Below are positions 43,175 to 51,022 of a stretch of 64,000 bases of DNA, piece after piece (position 1 is the first letter of the stretch; the number at the start of each line of letters is the position of its first letter). Position numbers and translations under genes: made by a program. The notes beneath the pieces are model-generated. The model was not told the origin of the DNA. It saw nothing but the letters and a program-made list of their open reading frames with translations, and made no database searches. This stretch comes from Vulcanimicrobiota bacterium (GTDB lineage Bacteria; Vulcanimicrobiota; Xenobia; Xenobiales; Xenobiaceae): positions 186,001 to 250,000 of the forward strand of contig CALUQR010000004.1 in NCBI GenBank assembly GCA_944322965.1. Reading direction: 5' to 3'.

Positions 43175-43972
43175 ATGAATTTGGAACTTATCAGTCAAGC
43201 GTTTGCCGACCGCAGTAAATTAGAAGCAGCCCGCCCCCACGTTTTAGCCGCTATCGAAGCCCTCGATCGGGGCCAGGTGCGCGTGGCGGAGAAGGTAGAG
43301 GGAGAGTGGCGAGTCCATACCCCCCTCAAAGAGGCCATTTTGCTCTACTTTAGCTTAGTCCCCATGGAGACTTGGAGCTTACCCCCCTTCGAATTTAGAG
43401 ATAAGATCCCCTTAAAGAGCGACTTGGCCGCCCAGGGCGTACGCGCCGTGCCCCCGGGCTTAGCGCGTTACGGCTCCTACTTAGCCCCCGGAGTAGTCTT
43501 AATGGGCGGCTACGTCAATTTAGGGGCCTACGTGGGAGCGGAGACGATGGTCGACAGTTGGGCTATCGTAGGTAGCTGCGCCCAGATCGGGGCGCGAGTC
43601 CACCTCTCGGCCCAAGTGACTATCGGCGGGGTCTTAGAGCCCGCCGGAGCGCGCCCGGTCATCATCGAAGACGACTGCTTTATTGGTGCCAATAGCGTCA
43701 TTGTGGAGGGGGTAGTAGTCGAAGAGGGCTCCATTATCGGAGCGGGGACGACCATCACCGCCTCCACCCACATTATAGACGTCACCGGTCCCCAGCCCGT
43801 GGAGTATCGCGGCCGGGTACCCGCCCGCTCTATCGTCATCCCCGGTTCGCGGCCCCGCCCCTTCCCCAGCGGGACTTACCAAGTGCCCTGCGCCCTAATT
43901 ATCGGTCAGCGCCAACCAGGTCACGACTCTAAGACGAGTCTCAATCAGGCTCTGCGCCATATTGGAGAGTAA
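43175..43972 (+). CDS. dapD: Tetrahydrodipicolinate N-succinyltransferase
   Basis: 265 residues with an N-terminal helical domain and a left-handed beta-helix of hexapeptide repeats (GGYVNLGAYVGAETMVDSWA, GSCAQIGARVHLSAQVTIGG). DapD residues include the conserved IEDDCFIGANSVIVEGVVV. Commits tetrahydrodipicolinate to the succinylase branch of the lysine/meso-DAP pathway. No clear Shine-Dalgarno. dapE begins three bases after its stop, as an operon. Confidence 0.95.
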   Translation: MNLELISQAFADRSKLEAARPHVLAAIEALDRGQVRVAEKVEGEWRVHTPLKEAILLYFSLVPMETWSLPPFEFRDKIPLKSDLAAQGVRAVPPGLARYGSYLAPGVVLMGGYVNLGAYVGAETMVDSWAIVGSCAQIGARVHLSAQVTIGGVLEPAGARPVIIEDDCFIGANSVIVEGVVVEEGSIIGAGTTITASTHIIDVTGPQPVEYRGRVPARSIVIPGSRPRPFPSGTYQVPCALIIGQRQPGHDSKTSLNQALRHIGE

Positions 43973-43975
43973 GGA

Positions 43976-45052
43976 ATGATCGATCTTCTAGAACTGACCC
44001 AAAAATTAGTCTCCATCCCCAGTCCCACCGGTCAAGAGCGCGAGATCTGCGACTTTATTGAGGGTTGGATCCGCCAGGAACTGCCCGGCGTCCCCTTCAG
44101 TCGCTCCCGCCAAAACTTGATCGTCTGCCCCCCTCAACAGGGAGGTCGCCCCGTCATCGGCCTCTTCGGCCATATCGATACCGTGCCCCCCGATCCCCAA
44201 CAGCCGCTCGGAGTCCGCGACGGTCGGCTCTACGGCTGCGGCTCTTCCGATATGAAGAGCGGAGTGGCCCTCATGATGGCCCTCCTCAAGGAGTACGCCC
44301 AACTAAACGCCGATTTAGTGGCCGTCTTCTATGAGGGCGAAGAGGGGCCCGACATTGGCAATGGACTGCGCGAATTGATGGACTCCCTGCCCCCCATGGA
44401 TTTCGCCCTAGTCTTGGAACCTACCGACAACGCCATTATGGCCGGTTGTATGGGCGGACTCCACGCTACCGTAACCTTCGAAGGGAAGCGCGCCCACTCC
44501 GCTCGCCCCTGGCAAGGTCAGAACGCTATCTTCCGCTCTCTGCCCGTCTTAGCTAAGTTGCGCGATCTGCCCCGGCGCGAGGTCAAAGTCCACGGCCTGA
44601 CCTTCTACGAAGTTATGTCCCCCACCATGGCCTACACTCAAAACGCGGCCAACGTGGTGCCCGACAAGTTTATTATCAATATCAACGCTCGTTACGCCCC
44701 CAACCGCACCGAAGCGGAGGTGGCGGCGGAGATCAATAAGTTAGTGGGCGACCTAGCCAAGGTAGAGATCCGCGACGTGGCTCCGCCCGGCCAAGTCTGC
44801 GTCTCCCATCCGCTCATGCAGAGCTGGATAGAGCGCTGTTCCCTGCAGGTCCTCCCCAAGCAGGCCTGGACCGATCTGGCCCGCTTAACTTCCCACGGGA
44901 TCCCGGCCGTCAACTTTGGTCCCGGCCACACCGACTGTTGCCACCAGGCCGACGAGTGGACGGATATTGCCGCCCTCAATGAAGGGTACAAACTCTTAAA
45001 AATTTTCCTCACCGAGATCTGCCAGCCCCAGACTGAGGATGAGGAGAACTAG
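43976..45052 (+). CDS. dapE: Succinyl-diaminopimelate desuccinylase
   Basis: 358 residues, M20 metallopeptidase fold. First metal site GHIDTVPP (His, Asp), GSSDMKSGVALM (bridging Asp), EEGPDIGNGL (catalytic Glu pair), GGLHATVTFEGKRAHSA (lid/dimerisation domain) and last metal His in GPGHTDCCHQADEW. With DapD upstream, it removes succinate to give LL-DAP for meso-DAP and lysine. Length resembles the actinobacterial-type DapE. Confidence 0.94.
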   Translation: MIDLLELTQKLVSIPSPTGQEREICDFIEGWIRQELPGVPFSRSRQNLIVCPPQQGGRPVIGLFGHIDTVPPDPQQPLGVRDGRLYGCGSSDMKSGVALMMALLKEYAQLNADLVAVFYEGEEGPDIGNGLRELMDSLPPMDFALVLEPTDNAIMAGCMGGLHATVTFEGKRAHSARPWQGQNAIFRSLPVLAKLRDLPRREVKVHGLTFYEVMSPTMAYTQNAANVVPDKFIININARYAPNRTEAEVAAEINKLVGDLAKVEIRDVAPPGQVCVSHPLMQSWIERCSLQVLPKQAWTDLARLTSHGIPAVNFGPGHTDCCHQADEWTDIAALNEGYKLLKIFLTEICQPQTEDEEN

Positions 45053-45064
45053 AGGCTTTAATCG

Positions 45065-47752
45065 ATGAACGCTACAGAAATTCGCCAATCTTTTCTCGAC
45101 TTTTTTGCGGAGAAGGGCCACCATATCGTCCCTTCCGCCCCGGTCATCCCCCAAGACGACCCCACCTTGATGTTTACTAACGCCGGGATGAACCAGTTTA
45201 AGCCCTACTTCTTAGGGCAGGCCACCCCCGCTCACCGCCGCGTAGCCGACTCCCAAAAGTGTATCCGCGTCTCCGGCAAGCATAACGACTTAGAAGAGGT
45301 AGGTATCGATACTTACCACCACACCCTCTTTGAGATGTTGGGCAACTGGTCTTTCGGCGACTACTATAAGAGAGAGGCCATCAGCTGGGCCTGGGAGCTC
45401 CTCACCCAGCGCTGGAAGTTGCCCAAAGAGCGCCTCTACGTCACCGTCTTTGGAGGGGACCCCGCCAAAGGTCTGCCCGCCGACGAAGAGGCGGAGCGCC
45501 TCTGGAAAGAGGTAACCGATCTCGATCCCACCCACCTCCAGCGCTTCGGCACTAAGGATAATTTCTGGATGATGGGCGAGGTGGGACCCTGCGGACCCTG
45601 CAGCGAGATCCATATCGACTTGACCCCTGATCTTTCGGGCGGCAGCTTAGTCAATAGCGGTTCCCCCTTAGTGATGGAGCTCTGGAACTTAGTCTTTACG
45701 GAGTTTAACGCCGCTCCCGACGGCTTGCACAAATTGCCCAATTGTAACGTCGATACGGGCGCCGGTTTAGAGCGCATCGCGGCGGTTATGGAGTGCACCC
45801 AAAATTGCACTAACTTTAACGTCCAGCTCTCCAACTACGATACCGCCCTCTTTAAGCCGCTCATTCATAAGTTGGAGGAGCTCTCCGGCCAGCGCTACAC
45901 CCCCGGCATCTCCGGCGACGATATTTCGATCGCCATGCGCGTCTGCGCCGACCACCTGCGCATGGTGGCCTTCTCCATCGCCGACGGCGCTCTGCCCTCC
46001 AACGAAGGGCGCGGTTACGTCATTAGGCGCATCTTGCGCCGCGCCGCTCGCTACGGTCGGAAATTAGGTTTAGTAGAGCCCTTCCTCTATAAGCTCTTGC
46101 CCACCCTCATTGAGGTTATGGGCCAAGCCTACCCCGAATTGGAGCGCGAGCGCGAGAAGATCGCCCGCCTCATTAAGGGCGAGGAGACCTCCTTCAACCA
46201 GACCTTAGACCGCGGCTTATCCCTCTTTGAAGAGGGTATCGCCCAGCTGGCGGGCTGCGAGAGTTGCGTCTTCCCGGGCGAAGTGGCCTTTAAGCTCTAC
46301 GATACTTACGGCTTCCCCTACGACTTGACGGTAGTCATGGCCCGCGAGCGCGGCTACGAGGTGGACGAGGCCGCCTTCCAGAGCCAGATGCAAGCCCAAA
46401 AAGAAAGGGCCCGGGCGGCGCGAGTCAAGACGGCCCAGATCGCCGAGAGTCAGAAATTAGACTTGCAGCCCACCCACTTTGTAGGGTACCTGGAAGATCA
46501 CTGCCTGGCCCGAGTGGTAGCCATTATTGGCGCCCCCGGTCAGCGGGCGGTCGTCTTAGATCGCACCCCCTTCTACGGGGAGATGGGCGGCCAAGTGGGC
46601 GACTGCGGCCTTCTGCGCTGGGAAGGGCACGCTTTAGAGGTGCGCGACACCAAGCAACAAGAGGGCGTCGTCTTGCACTTAGTAGAGGAAGGCCCCCAGC
46701 TGGAGGCCTTGCAGGTGGGCCAAGAGGTAGAGGCGGCGATAGACGTCGCCCGGCGGCGGGCTATTGAGCGCCACCATACGGCCACCCACCTCTTACATTA
46801 CGCGCTGCGCCGCTTCTTAGGTAATGAAGTCCACCAGCAGGGTTCCTTAGTGGCCCCCGACCGGCTGCGCTTCGACTTTACTTACCCTGAGGCCTTAGGT
46901 TGCCAGCGCTTAGCCCAGATCGAGCGCTTTATTAACGAGAAGATCGTCGAGAATAGCGGCGTAGCCTGGTTTGAGATCGAACTCCAAGCTAAGCCCGACT
47001 CGGTCATCTCCTTCTTTGGCGACAAGTACGGCCAGCGAGTGCGCGTCCTCAACGTGGGCGGTTCCCAGAGCGCCCAGATAGAGGATCCTTGTTACGACGG
47101 CTTCTCCCAGGAGCTGTGCGGAGGTTGCCACTGTACGCGCACGGGCGACTTGGGCTCATTTAAATTCATCTCCGAGGGGGCTATCGCCGCCGGGGTGCGC
47201 CGCGTAGAGGCCGTAGCCGGTATGGCCGCCTTCGACTTTGTGGCTAACGAAGAGCAGCACCTGCGCTGCGCCTGCCAAGACTTGCACGCTAACCCCCAGG
47301 AGCTCAACCAGCGCTTGCACAACCTCTTAGAGCAGCAGAAGCGCTTAGAGCGCGAGTTAGAGAAGGCTAAGGCCAACTTGGCCTGCGCCCAAGCTAAGGA
47401 TGTGCTCAGTCAAGCGCGTACTTTGGCCGGGGTGCCGACCCTCGTCTTGCGTTTAGAGAGCGCCTCCCCCGACGAGCTGCGCCAGATGGCCGACCAGCTG
47501 AAGGAGCGTTTCCAAGGCATCGCCATCTTGGCCGGTCCCAATCAGGGCAAGGTGGGCCTCTTAGCTCTGGTGACGCCCCAGTACGTCAAAGAGGGCTACC
47601 AAGCGGGCAAGATCGTCAAAGAGCTGGCCAAACTCTTGGGCGGCGGCGGCGGCGGTCGTCCCGATATGGCCTTAGCGGGCGCCCAGAATTTGGCGGAGTT
47701 AGAGAATGCTTTAGGGCGCGTAGAGGAGATTATCGCCGCCCAAAAGGCGTAG
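45065..47752 (+). CDS. alaS: Alanine--tRNA ligase
   Basis: 895 residues, complete. Aminoacylation domain opens with the TEIRQSFLDFFAEKGH segment and has FTNAGMNQFKPYFLG; editing domain has HHTATHLLHYALR and CGGCHCTRTGDLGSFKF (zinc/His-Cys site); the C-Ala domain ends with GGGGGGRPDMALAGAQN. Charges tRNA-Ala and clears Ser/Gly mischarges. Starts 12 bases after dapE. Confidence 0.98.
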   Translation: MNATEIRQSFLDFFAEKGHHIVPSAPVIPQDDPTLMFTNAGMNQFKPYFLGQATPAHRRVADSQKCIRVSGKHNDLEEVGIDTYHHTLFEMLGNWSFGDYYKREAISWAWELLTQRWKLPKERLYVTVFGGDPAKGLPADEEAERLWKEVTDLDPTHLQRFGTKDNFWMMGEVGPCGPCSEIHIDLTPDLSGGSLVNSGSPLVMELWNLVFTEFNAAPDGLHKLPNCNVDTGAGLERIAAVMECTQNCTNFNVQLSNYDTALFKPLIHKLEELSGQRYTPGISGDDISIAMRVCADHLRMVAFSIADGALPSNEGRGYVIRRILRRAARYGRKLGLVEPFLYKLLPTLIEVMGQAYPELEREREKIARLIKGEETSFNQTLDRGLSLFEEGIAQLAGCESCVFPGEVAFKLYDTYGFPYDLTVVMARERGYEVDEAAFQSQMQAQKERARAARVKTAQIAESQKLDLQPTHFVGYLEDHCLARVVAIIGAPGQRAVVLDRTPFYGEMGGQVGDCGLLRWEGHALEVRDTKQQEGVVLHLVEEGPQLEALQVGQEVEAAIDVARRRAIERHHTATHLLHYALRRFLGNEVHQQGSLVAPDRLRFDFTYPEALGCQRLAQIERFINEKIVENSGVAWFEIELQAKPDSVISFFGDKYGQRVRVLNVGGSQSAQIEDPCYDGFSQELCGGCHCTRTGDLGSFKFISEGAIAAGVRRVEAVAGMAAFDFVANEEQHLRCACQDLHANPQELNQRLHNLLEQQKRLERELEKAKANLACAQAKDVLSQARTLAGVPTLVLRLESASPDELRQMADQLKERFQGIAILAGPNQGKVGLLALVTPQYVKEGYQAGKIVKELAKLLGGGGGGRPDMALAGAQNLAELENALGRVEEIIAAQKA

Positions 47753-47760
47753 TCAGCTAT

Positions 47761-47787
47761 AAAAATAGCCCCCGCGCAGCGGGGGCT
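47761..47787 (-). terminator. Terminator of the orphan 661-residue gene
   Basis: A perfect 9-bp stem (AGCCCCCGC/GCGGGGGCT, loop GCA) followed, on the minus strand, by A then TTTTT. It lies between converging alaS and the leftward gene; rightward it has no T-run. Confidence 0.75.
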
Positions 47788-47821
47788 GGGAGAAGGCTTA
47801 GAGAGTTTAGACTTTAGCTCT

Positions 47822-49807
47822 TTAAGCCTTCTCTATTTTGGGGATCTGCGCTAAGCTCTCGCTCCAGCAGAGGTTATCTAAGAGGTCGAGGCAGACCGAC
47901 TCCCGCTGGGCGGAGGTCAGGCGCTGACCGTTCATTACCGAGCGCATCCAGTGGCTGACTTTAGCCTTGGCCTCTTGGGGATCGCTAGGTAAGGGCCAGA
48001 GGCGCTCTACCGCCCAGCTCTCTAAGGCCAGGATAGCTTTCGTCAACTTAGCCATAAAGAGGGGGGTATGATCCTGGCGCCACTGGGAACAGCCCTCTAA
48101 GCCTAAGCGCTGGGGCAAGACCTCTAACCAGTAATCGAGATTAGCTTGGGGCTGGAGGGCGTACATCTCTACCAGAGCCCCCACCTCCGCGCCCAATTCT
48201 TGGGTGGCGCTCTGCGGATAGAGGCGCTCAAACCAGCTGCGGAAGCGGCGATTCAAGAGCTCCACCATCTCCTCCGGCTGGGCGGGGATCTCCTCTTTGC
48301 GCCCTCCAAATTGGAGGATCAAGCGCTCTAAGAGCTGGCGGTAAGCCTGGGCCTCTTGTTGGCGGAAGGCTTCCATGCCGCCCTCTAACCAAGCTCTAAA
48401 TTTAGAGACCTCTTCCCCTTGGGGCAAGCCGCTAAAGCCCGCCGCTTTGACCAGCCCTTGCACAAACTGGCGCGCCGTCTCCGTCTTATCGTGCTCAATC
48501 AACTGGCGCAAGGCGTAGGCCGCTTGACCGGGCTGAGTGGAGATGGAGAGGGCTAAGGGCGGGAGGGAGCGGTACCAGTTGACGACGGCCTCCTTGGCCA
48601 TCTCCCAGAGATCGCAGGCCTGATCGCCCTCGGCGACTTGGGGGCTGCCGAAGAGGTTTAAGATCTGGACCAGAGCTTGGGCGCTGCGGTAAGGAGCTTG
48701 GGGTAGGTAGAGGATCTCGCTCTGGCGCGGCTGGGCCCAAGCTTGGCGCAGGGCCAAAGCGTCTAACTTATACGCCCGCCCCTCCCGGAGTAAGTAGAGG
48801 CTAGGGTAGTAGCGGCGCATCGCGGCCGCCAAGAGCAGGTTGAGATAAGAGATCTCTAAACCGTAAGGGGCCCGCAGGAACTTGCGCCCCAGCTCGTAGA
48901 GGGAGAGGCGCTGGATCTGGCGTCCGTTCCCTAAAAGGGCGCTTAAAAGCTCGTTCCAGAGTTGGGAGATCCTAGAGTCGGGCGGCAAGTAACCGTTGAC
49001 CGCCAAGACGACGTAGTTGCCAGAATCGCGCAGGGCCCGCATAATCCCCTGCTCCACCAAAAAGTCGCGAATGACCCGGTACCCGCCCCGGCTGTCGGAA
49101 AAGAGAAATTGTAAGGCTTCCTCCGTATCTAGCAAGAGATCGACCGCTTGACGCCTATCGGCGCGGGAGCCGCAAGGTACGCAGGAGGGCGATTTGGAGA
49201 AGATGGAGTCCAAGACGGAGCTATAGAAGAGGTCCCGCTCCGGGTGGGACATAACCATGAGCTTTTGGCCCCGGTACAACCAATTAAAGTTGTCGGGATT
49301 CAGCTGAGGGCGCAACTTCTTGGCTAGCTGTTCCTCGACCCCTTGGCGCCTAGCTTTAAGCATCTCCCGAGCCGGGCCGGGCTCAGAGTAGGGGGCGCTC
49401 TCTTCTAATTGCAAGAGGGCCGCGTACTCTTTAACCTGGGCCGCTCCCTGGAGGGGATTGTCGGGTAAACCCACTAAGACCTGGGGACCCGTAACCGCCT
49501 GGCTGAGGGTATTGACTACATCCTCCATATCGCGCCGGGTGAAGCCCACCCCCATAACGACTAAGAGGTCGCAATCGCGCGGGCAAGTCTTGGGGAAGTC
49601 GTCGTTGGGCCCCACGTAGAGGGAACGCACCTTGCGCTTAGCCAGATGGCTCTGGCGGTAAAGCTTAGGGGTCAAAGCCCGAGCCGGATAACAACTGGCC
49701 AAGGTCTGAGCGTAACTAAACTTACCCAACTCCGAGGCTACGCGAGCCACATCTTGATTGAGATCAGCTCTACTAAAGCCCGCCGCCAAGGATAGACTCT
49801 CGCTCAT
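47822..49807 (-). CDS. Orphan 661-residue protein, BREX/PglY-like middle and C-terminal region
   Basis: ATG with GGAGG five bases upstream, so this N-terminus is genuine. No Walker A or other ATPase motif is visible. Residues about 60-170 (VRSLYVGPNDDFPK, VLVGLPDNPLQGA) look like a vWA/Rossmann-like segment. A central region with SLYELGRKFLRAPYGLEISYLNLLLAAAMRR recalls the part of large BREX or PglY/DUF6079-type ATPases that follows the ATPase domain. The C-terminal third is helical. Similarity is by pattern memory only. No neighbouring defence genes: alaS and murB flank it. Function unknown. Confidence 0.55.
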   Translation of the reverse strand: MSESLSLAAGFSRADLNQDVARVASELGKFSYAQTLASCYPARALTPKLYRQSHLAKRKVRSLYVGPNDDFPKTCPRDCDLLVVMGVGFTRRDMEDVVNTLSQAVTGPQVLVGLPDNPLQGAAQVKEYAALLQLEESAPYSEPGPAREMLKARRQGVEEQLAKKLRPQLNPDNFNWLYRGQKLMVMSHPERDLFYSSVLDSIFSKSPSCVPCGSRADRRQAVDLLLDTEEALQFLFSDSRGGYRVIRDFLVEQGIMRALRDSGNYVVLAVNGYLPPDSRISQLWNELLSALLGNGRQIQRLSLYELGRKFLRAPYGLEISYLNLLLAAAMRRYYPSLYLLREGRAYKLDALALRQAWAQPRQSEILYLPQAPYRSAQALVQILNLFGSPQVAEGDQACDLWEMAKEAVVNWYRSLPPLALSISTQPGQAAYALRQLIEHDKTETARQFVQGLVKAAGFSGLPQGEEVSKFRAWLEGGMEAFRQQEAQAYRQLLERLILQFGGRKEEIPAQPEEMVELLNRRFRSWFERLYPQSATQELGAEVGALVEMYALQPQANLDYWLEVLPQRLGLEGCSQWRQDHTPLFMAKLTKAILALESWAVERLWPLPSDPQEAKAKVSHWMRSVMNGQRLTSAQRESVCLDLLDNLCWSESLAQIPKIEKA

Positions 49808-49922
49808 ATAAACCTCCGCCTCAACTGGCCTCTCTAAGGCGCCAAAGTTACAACTAGGAAGGGCGCATTTCGCCCAGGCCGCGCTCTAAACCTGCCCAAC
49901 CGGCCCAGGCTCGCCCTTCGCC

Positions 49923-49951
49923 TTGCAGATTGGGATAGTTGGGGCTAATAT
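49923..49951 (+). promoter_or_regulatory. murB promoter, nearly leaderless
   Basis: TTGCAG (49923-49928) and TAATAT (49946-49951) with a 17-base spacer. Transcription would start around 49958, about three bases before the murB ATG (49961). There is no Shine-Dalgarno between the -10 and ATG. Confidence 0.65.
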
Positions 49952-49960
49952 TAGGTAGTC

Positions 49961-51022
49961 ATGGAAAAGTATCTGCGTTCTGAAGTTCCCCTCTCGCAAT
50001 TGACCACTTTTGAGGTGGGCGGCCCGGCCCGCTGGGTGGCGGCCCCCCAGACGCTAGAGGAGTTGACCCAGACGGTCAATTTTGCCCGCCAACAGCGCTT
50101 GCCCCTCTACCCCGTGGGGGGAGGGAGTAATATCTTAGCCTCCGATAGGGGCTTTGCGGGGGTAGTCATCCAGCCCCAATTGCAAGGTTTAGAGGTTAAA
50201 TTTCGGGACGGTTACGCCTTGGTGCGGGCTCAGGCCGGGGTAGAGTGGGACGACTTAGTCGCCTACTGCGTAGAGCGAAATTTGGCGGGCATCGAATGTT
50301 TGAGCGCTATTCCCGGCAAAGTGGGGGCCGCCCCCGTCCAAAATATAGGGGCTTACGGCCAGGAGGTAGGTCAGACGGTAGAGTCGGTCCAAGTCCTCAA
50401 CGTAGAGAGCTTAGAGTTAGAGGAGATCCCCGCCCGCAAGTGCGCCTTCGCTTACCGCACTAGCCGCTTTAAAACGGAATGGCGCGGGCGCTACATAATT
50501 ACCGCCCTCACCCTGTGCCTCATCCCCCAGGGCCCTCCCACCCTGCGCTACCAAGATTTACAACTCTTCTTTGCCGACCAGCTCCAAGCCGATCCCTCTT
50601 GGCGCCCCAGCTTAGCCGAAGTGCGCCAGGCGGTCATCGCCGTACGCCGCTCTAAGGCCATGACTTACGATCCCCAAAATCCCAACCACCGCTGCGCCGG
50701 CTCCTTCTTCTTAAATCCCGTCGTCCCCCAAGAGCAAGTCTCAGAGCTCAAAGAGCGCTATCCCCAAATGCCGGTCTATCCCGCCGCCCGCCAAGGTTGG
50801 CAGAAACTCTCAGCCGCCTGGTTAGTGTCCCAAGCCGGCTTCCCCAAAGGCTACGCCTCGGGGCGGGCCGCCCTCTCTAGCGCCCACACCTTAGTCCTTA
50901 TAAACCCCGGCCAAGCCCAGGCCCAAGATATTCTCGACCTGGCTCAGGAGATCCGCGCCAAAGTGCAAGATACCTTCCAAGTGGAATTGGTCCCTGAGCC
51001 CAATCTCTTAGGCTTTGAGTAG
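49961..51022 (+). CDS. murB: UDP-N-acetylenolpyruvoylglucosamine reductase
   Basis: 353 residues, FAD- and NADPH-dependent second enzyme of UDP-MurNAc synthesis. TFEVGGPARWVA, YPVGGGSNILASDRGF (FAD), GIECLSAIPGKVGAAPVQNIGAYGQE and HRCAGSFFLNPVV (catalytic Ser) with SAAWLVSQAGFPKGYASG at the end, the arrangement of type I MurB. It lies outside the division cluster, which lacks murB. Confidence 0.96.
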   Translation: MEKYLRSEVPLSQLTTFEVGGPARWVAAPQTLEELTQTVNFARQQRLPLYPVGGGSNILASDRGFAGVVIQPQLQGLEVKFRDGYALVRAQAGVEWDDLVAYCVERNLAGIECLSAIPGKVGAAPVQNIGAYGQEVGQTVESVQVLNVESLELEEIPARKCAFAYRTSRFKTEWRGRYIITALTLCLIPQGPPTLRYQDLQLFFADQLQADPSWRPSLAEVRQAVIAVRRSKAMTYDPQNPNHRCAGSFFLNPVVPQEQVSELKERYPQMPVYPAARQGWQKLSAAWLVSQAGFPKGYASGRAALSSAHTLVLINPGQAQAQDILDLAQEIRAKVQDTFQVELVPEPNLLGFE

